Below are positions 59,832-64,000 of a DNA stretch of 64,000 bases, piece by piece. Made by a program: the position numbers and the translations under genes. Location: NCBI GenBank assembly GCA_963205005.1, contig CAUJHW010000001.1, forward strand, positions 1 to 64,000, given 5' to 3'. Origin of the DNA: Pseudomonadota bacterium (GTDB lineage: Bacteria; Pseudomonadota; Alphaproteobacteria; Caulobacterales; Caulobacteraceae). The notes under the pieces are model-generated. The model did no database searches, had not been told where the DNA came from, and worked only from the letters and a program-made list of their open reading frames with translations. How positions within the stretch are numbered: position 1 is the stretch's first letter; each line of letters opens with the position of its first letter.

Positions 59832-60331
59832 GCCGCCACGGCCGCGGCCGGGCGGATGCCGGTGGCAAGGCTGTTCGAGCCGATGACCGCGTCATAGCCC
59901 AGGATCATGTCCACGTCGGAGCCTCCGCGCGAGATCGGCAGGCGGATCCAGACGATCGACAGGTGCGAGGCGCCCCGCCAGCCGAGATTATGGATGCCCA
60001 CGCCGGGTCGGGCCTCGCGGACCACCCGGCTGAGCTCGGTGCGCCAGTAGTCTCCGGCCGAGGAGTTGTAGACCTCGCCCAGCCGCCGGCCCGTGATCTC
60101 CCGGCCATAGACACTGTAGAGGCCGGTGCCGGCGAGGCGGATGCGGAAGTCGAGTTCCTCGCCCGGGATCACGTCGATCAGGCTCACCGTGGGCAGCAGG
60201 CGCTTCATGTCGCCCGGATCCAGCCGGCGGCGGATCGGCAGGGGCGCGCCCGCTTTCAGCGAGCTCCAATAGGCATAGAGCTCCTCATGGGCCCGAATGG
60301 CCGCGGCGGGGGCTCCGATCTGCGCCGCCAT
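59828..60331 (-). CDS. PAS_5-type domain protein
   Basis: About 167 residues from ATG 60331, which follows AGGA by nine bases; GTG 60373 would add 14 residues of lower GC. The body is a single PAS-like fold of the PAS_5 (DUF1150-neighbour) class of alphaproteobacteria: LYAYWSSLKAGAPLPIRRRLDP, LLPTVSLIDVIPGEELDFRIRLAGTGLY, then GREITGRRLGEVYN and a C-terminal VWIRLPISRGGSDVDMILGYD. Such stand-alone PAS proteins have no known partner. No output domain is attached. Confidence 0.82.
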   Translation of the reverse strand: MAAQIGAPAAAIRAHEELYAYWSSLKAGAPLPIRRRLDPGDMKRLLPTVSLIDVIPGEELDFRIRLAGTGLYSVYGREITGRRLGEVYNSSAGDYWRTELSRVVREARPGVGIHNLGWRGASHLSIVWIRLPISRGGSDVDMILGYDAVIGSNSLATGIRPAAAVAA

Positions 60332-60442
60332 CTCTGGAGTTCCTAATAACGGCTTGGATTCATGACGAATCACATATCGCCTGAGCCGCGAATCGGCGGC
60401 AAGCCGAAAGTCCCGGCGAACGGCGGTTTTGATCGGATGCCC

Positions 60443-60481
60443 AAAAATGCAGAACGCCCGCCGGAGGTCCGACGGGCGTTC
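60443..60481 (-). terminator. Intrinsic terminator of mucR
   Basis: GAACGCCCG (60452-60460) pairs with CGGGCGTTC (60473-60481), with an inner CGGA/TCCG stem. Read on the minus strand it is followed by a T-run (the A-run 60443-60447). It lies 23 bases after the mucR stop. Confidence 0.75.
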
Positions 60482-60503
60482 GTGCGTTCGTTGGCGAGGC
60501 GGC

Positions 60504-60923
60504 TCAGCGCTTCTTGCGCGGCGCCTGACGGCCGCCTTGGCCCAGGCCCATCTGCTTGGCCAGGTCCGAGCGCGCCTTGGCGTAGTTCGGCGCGACCATC
60601 GGGTAGTCCTTCGGCAGACCCCACTTGGCCCGGTATTCCTCGGGGCTCATGTTGTACTTGGTGCGCAGGTGGCGCTTCAGCGACTTGAACTTGCGGCCAT
60701 CCTCAAGGCAGACGAGGTGGTCGGGCGTGATCGAGCGGCGGACCGGAACCGCGGGTTCCTTGGGCGCGACTTCGACCGTCTCGGTTCCGGAAGAAACACC
60801 GGCAAGGGCGCGATGGACACTCTGGATCAGCCCCGGCAGGTCAGCCGCGGCGACAGAGTTATTGCCCACATAGGCGGAAACAATGTCCGCCGTCATCTCG
60901 ATGACTTCCGACTTTTCGTCCAT
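60504..60923 (-). CDS. mucR: MucR family transcriptional regulator
   Basis: A 139-residue protein from ATG 60923. The N-terminal oligomerisation part is [20 protein letters not shown]. The Ros/MucR zinc-finger-like domain has Cys72, then [21 protein letters not shown] with His85, and ends [20 protein letters not shown]. MucR proteins are H-NS-like silencers of AT-rich promoters and in Caulobacter feed into the CtrA/SciP cell-cycle circuit. A longer start at 61097 would add Cys-rich sequence absent from the family. Upstream is an AT-richer region with a TTGTTG-N3-CAACAA dyad; MucR proteins often self-regulate. Confidence 0.93.
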   Translation of the reverse strand: MDEKSEVIEMTADIVSAYVGNNSVAAADLPGLIQSVHRALAGVSSGTETVEVAPKEPAVPVRRSITPDHLVCLEDGRKFKSLKRHLRTKYNMSPEEYRAKWGLPKDYPMVAPNYAKARSDLAKQMGLGQGGRQAPRKKR

Positions 60924-61044
60924 TTCTCTTGTTCCGAGTGGATCAGCGTTGAGGGCGTTGTTGCCCGATTCACTAGATCGGTGAGCCGTCATTATCTGGA
61001 TCGACGCAGCCACACAACAGGGAAACAGAGCAACGCCAAGCCGA

Positions 61045-61059
61045 TTGTTGGCGCAACAA
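61045..61059. promoter_or_regulatory. Dyad TTGTTG-N3-CAACAA upstream of mucR
   Basis: A perfect 6-bp inverted repeat with a 3-base spacer, about 122 bases upstream of the mucR start. It could be an operator or a short hairpin. Assignment to a regulator is not possible from sequence. Confidence 0.35.
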
Positions 61060-61160
61060 AAGACCAGCGTCACGCAAACAATGCGACATGACGTCACCCA
61101 GTAAGCAGCGTCGCTGTTCCTTGGGACTTTGTGTGCGGCGCAGCAAGGAAGACCAACCCC

Positions 61161-61191
61161 AAACGAAACAGCGCCCCGCGAGGGGGCGCTG
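61161..61191 (-). terminator. Intrinsic terminator of the enoyl-CoA hydratase gene
   Basis: CAGCGCCCC (61169-61177) pairs with GGGGCGCTG (61183-61191) around a five-base loop. On the minus strand it is followed by a T-rich stretch (61161-61168). It lies 26 bases after the hydratase stop codon. Confidence 0.75.
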
Positions 61192-61217
61192 CCGATCGTT
61201 TATTTCAAGAATTCAGT

Positions 61218-62096
61218 CTAGCTGAAGGTTGGAGCCTTCCACTGGGGCCAGATGTCCGGCAGGTCGCTGGAGACCTTGTCGGGGTAGTTCGGCAGGCGCT
61301 TCTCGAGGAACGATGTCACCCCCTCACGGGCATCGGCGGCGCGGCCGCGGGCCTGGATGCCGCGACTGTCTGCCTTGTGGGCTTCCATCGGATGATCCGC
61401 ACCAGCCATGCGGTAGAGCAGCTGGCGGGTGATGGCCACCGAGACCGGGGCGGTGTTGTCGGCGATCTCCCGGGCGATCGCCCGGGCGGCGGGCAGCAGG
61501 TCTTCCGGCGCGTGAACCGAGCGGACGAGGCCGCGGTCCAGAGCTTCCTGGGCCGGGAAGATGCGGCCGCTGAAGCACCACTCCAGCGCCGTCTGCAGGC
61601 CGACCAGTCGGGGCAGGAACCAGGACGAGCAGGCCTCCGGGTTGATCCCGCGCCGGGCGAAGACGAAGCCGTAGCGCGCCGTGTCGGACGCCAGACGGAT
61701 GTCCATGGCCAGCTGCATGGTCACGCCAATGCCCACCGCCGCGCCGTTACAGGCCGAGATCACCGGCTTCAGCGAATCGAAGATGCGCAGGGTGACGAGA
61801 CCGCCGCCGTCGCGGTGGACGCCTTCCTCCTGGCGGGCCATCCGGTCCTCGCCGCCGCGCTGGTCGTAGTCGAAGGTGGCGGCGCCCGCCGACAGGTCGG
61901 CCCCGGCGCAGAACGCCCGGCCCGCGCCGGTGACGATCACGGCGCGGACATTGTCGTCGGCGTCGGTCTCGTCGAAGGCGGCGATCAGCTCCTTCATCAT
62001 CGTGGTGTTGAAGGCGTTGAGCTTGTCCGGCCGGTTCAGCGTGATCGTCGCGACGCCGTCCTCGACGTCATACAGCAGGGTCTCGAAGGTGGGCAT
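61218..62096 (-). CDS. Enoyl-CoA hydratase/isomerase (crotonase family)
   Basis: A 292-residue crotonase-fold protein from ATG 62096 (GAGGA 7 bases upstream). The oxyanion-hole segments are GAGRAFCAGADLS and ISACNGAAVGIGVTMQLAMDIRLAS. The catalytic acidic residue region FVFARRGINPEACSSWFLPRLVG has a Glu at the second crotonase position. A C-terminal tail of about 40 residues beyond the usual 260 is present. It hydrates enoyl-CoA in fatty-acid or related beta-oxidation. It is divergent from an acyl-CoA ligase, 119 bases apart, suggesting a shared lipid or aromatic acid catabolic role. Confidence 0.9.
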   Translation of the reverse strand: MPTFETLLYDVEDGVATITLNRPDKLNAFNTTMMKELIAAFDETDADDNVRAVIVTGAGRAFCAGADLSAGAATFDYDQRGGEDRMARQEEGVHRDGGGLVTLRIFDSLKPVISACNGAAVGIGVTMQLAMDIRLASDTARYGFVFARRGINPEACSSWFLPRLVGLQTALEWCFSGRIFPAQEALDRGLVRSVHAPEDLLPAARAIAREIADNTAPVSVAITRQLLYRMAGADHPMEAHKADSRGIQARGRAADAREGVTSFLEKRLPNYPDKVSSDLPDIWPQWKAPTFS

Positions 62097-62215
62097 GGGG
62101 ATTCCTCTTGTTTGTGGCCTCATTCCCGCCCGCTTGACGGACCGTAGGTCAAGGCCCGCAATTCGGGTTGAGAAACGACGGCCGGAGGCAGTCCGGCTGC
62201 TGGGAGTAGATATCC

Positions 62216-63754
62216 ATGCATCCGACCACCCACGCCAAGACCCATCCGGAACGCGCCGCCTACATCATGGCCGGCAGCGGCGAGGTCGTGACCTATCGGC
62301 AGCTCGACGAACGGTCGAACCAGGGGGCGCACCTGTTCCGGTCGCTGGGTCTGAAGACCGGCGACGTGATCGCGATCTTCATGGACAACAGTCCGCGGTA
62401 CTTCGAGATCGCCTGGGCCGCCCAGCGCGCGGGCCTCTACTACACCTGCATCTCGTCCAAGCTGACGGCGGGCGAGGTCGAATACATCGTCGGCGACTGC
62501 GCCGCCCAGGTGCTGATCACCTCGCCAGGCGTCGGCCCGGTCGCCGACGAGCTGCCCGGCGTGCTCAAGGGCGTGAAGCTCTACATGGTCGACCAGGTGC
62601 GCGCGCCCTATGAGGACTTCGAGGCGGCCCGGGCGGCCATGCCGACCACGCCGATCGCCGACGAGACCGCCGGGTCGGACATGCTCTATTCCTCGGGCAC
62701 CACCGGCCGGCCCAAGGGCGTGAAGCCGGAGCTGACCGGCGGCCCGATCGACGCGCCGACCGCGCTGGCGGTCATGTCGCGCGACATGTTCGGCTTCCCT
62801 GAGGCCTGCACCTACATTTCGCCGGCGCCGCTCTATCACGCCGCTCCGCTGCGCTGGACCATGGGCGTGCAACGCCTGGGCGGCACCGTGGTGGTTATGG
62901 AGAAGTTCGACCCCGAGCAGATGCTGGCGGCGATCGAGAAGTACAAGGTCGACTGCGGCCAGTTCGTGCCCACGCACTTCGTGCGCCTGCTGAAGCTGCC
63001 GGAAGAGGTGCGCACCCGCTACGATGTCTCGTCGCTGCGCTCGGCGGTGCACGCCGCCGCTCCCTGCCCGATTCCGGTCAAGGAGCAGATGATCGCCTGG
63101 TGGGGCCCGATCATCCACGAGTACTACGCCGGCACCGAGGGCAACGGCTTCTGCTACATCTCCTCGGCCGAATGGCTGACCCACAAGGGTTCGGTGGGCC
63201 GCGGCCTGACCGCCGAGGTGAAGATCTGCGACGAGAACGGCGAGCCCCTGCCGCCGCGCAGCGAGGGCGGGGTCTACTTCTCCGGCGGCGCGCCGCTGAG
63301 CTATCACAACGCGCCCGAGAAGGTGAAAGAGGGCACCAACCAGCACGGCTGGACCACCCTCGGCGACGTGGGCTGGGTGGACGAGGAGGGCTATCTCTAC
63401 CTCACCGACCGCAAGAGCTTCATGATCATCTCCGGCGGGGTGAACATCTATCCGCAGGAGCTGGAGAACGTGCTGATCGGCCACCCCAAGGTGGCCGACG
63501 CCGCCGTGGTCGGCGGGCCGCACGAGGAGATGGGCGAACAGGTCATCGCCGTGATCCAACCCATGGACTGGGCCGATGCGGGTGAACCCCTGCGCGCCGA
63601 ACTGATGGCCTATGCCCGCCAGCACCTCAGCCACGTGAAGTCGCCCCGCGTGATCGACTTCATGGCCGAACTGCCCCGCCACCCCACCGGCAAGCTCTAC
63701 AAGCGCCTGATCCGCGACGCCTACTGGGGCAAGGAGGGCTCGAAAATCGTCTGA
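62216..63754 (+). CDS. Acyl-CoA synthetase (AMP-forming)
   Basis: A 512-residue ANL-superfamily ligase. The P-loop-like motif is YSSGTTGRPKGVK, A5 is YYAGTEGNG, the A8 hinge region is DRKSFMIISGGVNIYPQELENVL, and the A10 lysine is in TGKLYKRL. There is no signal peptide. These enzymes activate a carboxylic acid to acyl-AMP and then acyl-CoA. The substrate pocket cannot be read, though the family of FadD-like short or cyclic acid ligases fits best. It is divergent from the enoyl-CoA hydratase gene and followed by a MaoC-type hydratase, so fatty-acid or side-chain degradation is plausible. Confidence 0.92.
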   Translation: MHPTTHAKTHPERAAYIMAGSGEVVTYRQLDERSNQGAHLFRSLGLKTGDVIAIFMDNSPRYFEIAWAAQRAGLYYTCISSKLTAGEVEYIVGDCAAQVLITSPGVGPVADELPGVLKGVKLYMVDQVRAPYEDFEAARAAMPTTPIADETAGSDMLYSSGTTGRPKGVKPELTGGPIDAPTALAVMSRDMFGFPEACTYISPAPLYHAAPLRWTMGVQRLGGTVVVMEKFDPEQMLAAIEKYKVDCGQFVPTHFVRLLKLPEEVRTRYDVSSLRSAVHAAAPCPIPVKEQMIAWWGPIIHEYYAGTEGNGFCYISSAEWLTHKGSVGRGLTAEVKICDENGEPLPPRSEGGVYFSGGAPLSYHNAPEKVKEGTNQHGWTTLGDVGWVDEEGYLYLTDRKSFMIISGGVNIYPQELENVLIGHPKVADAAVVGGPHEEMGEQVIAVIQPMDWADAGEPLRAELMAYARQHLSHVKSPRVIDFMAELPRHPTGKLYKRLIRDAYWGKEGSKIV

Positions 63755-63778
63755 GGACGCCCTTCACCCGACCCTCTT

Positions 63779-63814
63779 CCCTCTCGGCTCCGCCCGGGGG
63801 GAGAGGCGACGCCA
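63779..63814 (+). terminator. Possible hairpin after the acyl-CoA synthetase gene
   Basis: CCCTCTC (from about 63779) can pair with GAGAGG (about 63801-63806) around a GC-rich loop, 25 bases after the stop codon. No T-run follows, so this is tentative. Confidence 0.3.
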
Positions 63815-63885
63815 CCAGCGCCTTGCCCCGATCCGAACAGATGTTAGAGCGTAGGCCGAGTTTCAAAGCACCAAGGGAGCAATCG

Positions 63886-64000
63886 ATGAACCCCGTCGAA
63901 ATCAAGGATCTGCCCGGCATGATCGGCCAGGAAGTTGGCGTCTCGGACTGGGTCCTGATCGACCAGGACCGCGTCAACAAGTTCGCCGAGGCCACCGGCG
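63886..64000 (+). CDS. MaoC family dehydratase (N-terminal fragment)
   Basis: The first 38 codons are present; the gene runs off the right edge. AAGGGAG sits 6-7 bases before ATG 63886. The translation MNPVEIKDLPGMIGQEVGVS, then DWVLIDQDRVNKFAEATG, is the standard opening of single-hotdog MaoC enoyl-CoA hydratases, just before the catalytic D-x-x-x-x-H segment, which lies outside. It is on the same strand as the acyl-CoA ligase with a 131-base gap. Confidence 0.85.
   Translation, partial: MNPVEIKDLPGMIGQEVGVSDWVLIDQDRVNKFAEATG

Noticed and set aside
1..64000. CRISPR arrays, tRNA genes, insertion sequences, phage or integrative elements
   Set aside because: No spaced direct repeats, no CCA-ended cloverleaf, no transposase or integrase motif was found in any frame.

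Overview
The window is about 64 kb of very GC-rich, densely coding bacterial DNA that reads as an ordinary chromosome of a Caulobacteraceae member (Caulobacter/Phenylobacterium type; genus not proven). The taxonomic case rests on a DivJ-type kinase, a PleC/DivJ-type kinase, a MucR regulator, a TTAA-N7-TTAA CtrA-type site, a heme-PAS FixL with FixJ, the split ccmIEFH cluster, and short intergenic gaps with ATGA overlaps. I see no tRNA, rRNA, CRISPR array, prophage, integrase or insertion sequence.

Left part (1-16 kb): start of ettA (runs off the left edge), csbD, a Tat-exported M15-type (DUF882) protein, a periplasmic L,D-transpeptidase, the EF-P modification set epmB-epmA divergent from efp, a large tricorn-like S41 protease, a fatty-acid desaturase, and a divergent fixL-fixJ oxygen-sensing locus followed by a single-domain response regulator. 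The fixL reading frame is broken by a one-base shift inside its first PAS domain, while the heme PAS and kinase domains remain open. The desaturase/fixL intergenic region holds a FixK/FNR-type box and a palindrome built of two FixJ-like half sites.

Middle part (14.6-44.7 kb): amidase, glycosyltransferase, a paired acyl-CoA dehydrogenase operon, pepN, a PleC/DivJ-type kinase, an ECF sigma/anti-sigma/metal-resistance-like operon, an EF-hand protein, a degP-regulator-kinase-glnE operon, ccmIEFH for cytochrome c maturation, an unknown 458-aa protein, a PepSY-regulator-kinase operon, a CbpA-like DnaJ, a YcgN-type Cys-cluster protein and the ABC-F ATPase Uup.

Right part (44.7-64 kb): a gap able to fold as a structured RNA, an NMT1/SsuA-type ABC importer, two secreted proteins made of five TonB-C-like modules each carrying C-x10-C, a TPR-like protein with a CtrA-type promoter site, rsuA-rsmC, prfC, a DUF1491 protein, a secreted orphan, divJ, a small soluble kinase, sufE, a secreted family protein, a PAS_5 protein, mucR, and an enoyl-CoA hydratase / acyl-CoA ligase / MaoC set. 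Six histidine kinases and four response regulators fall in 64 kb. In four of the seven convergent gene pairs the two TAG stop codons share one CTAG tetranucleotide.
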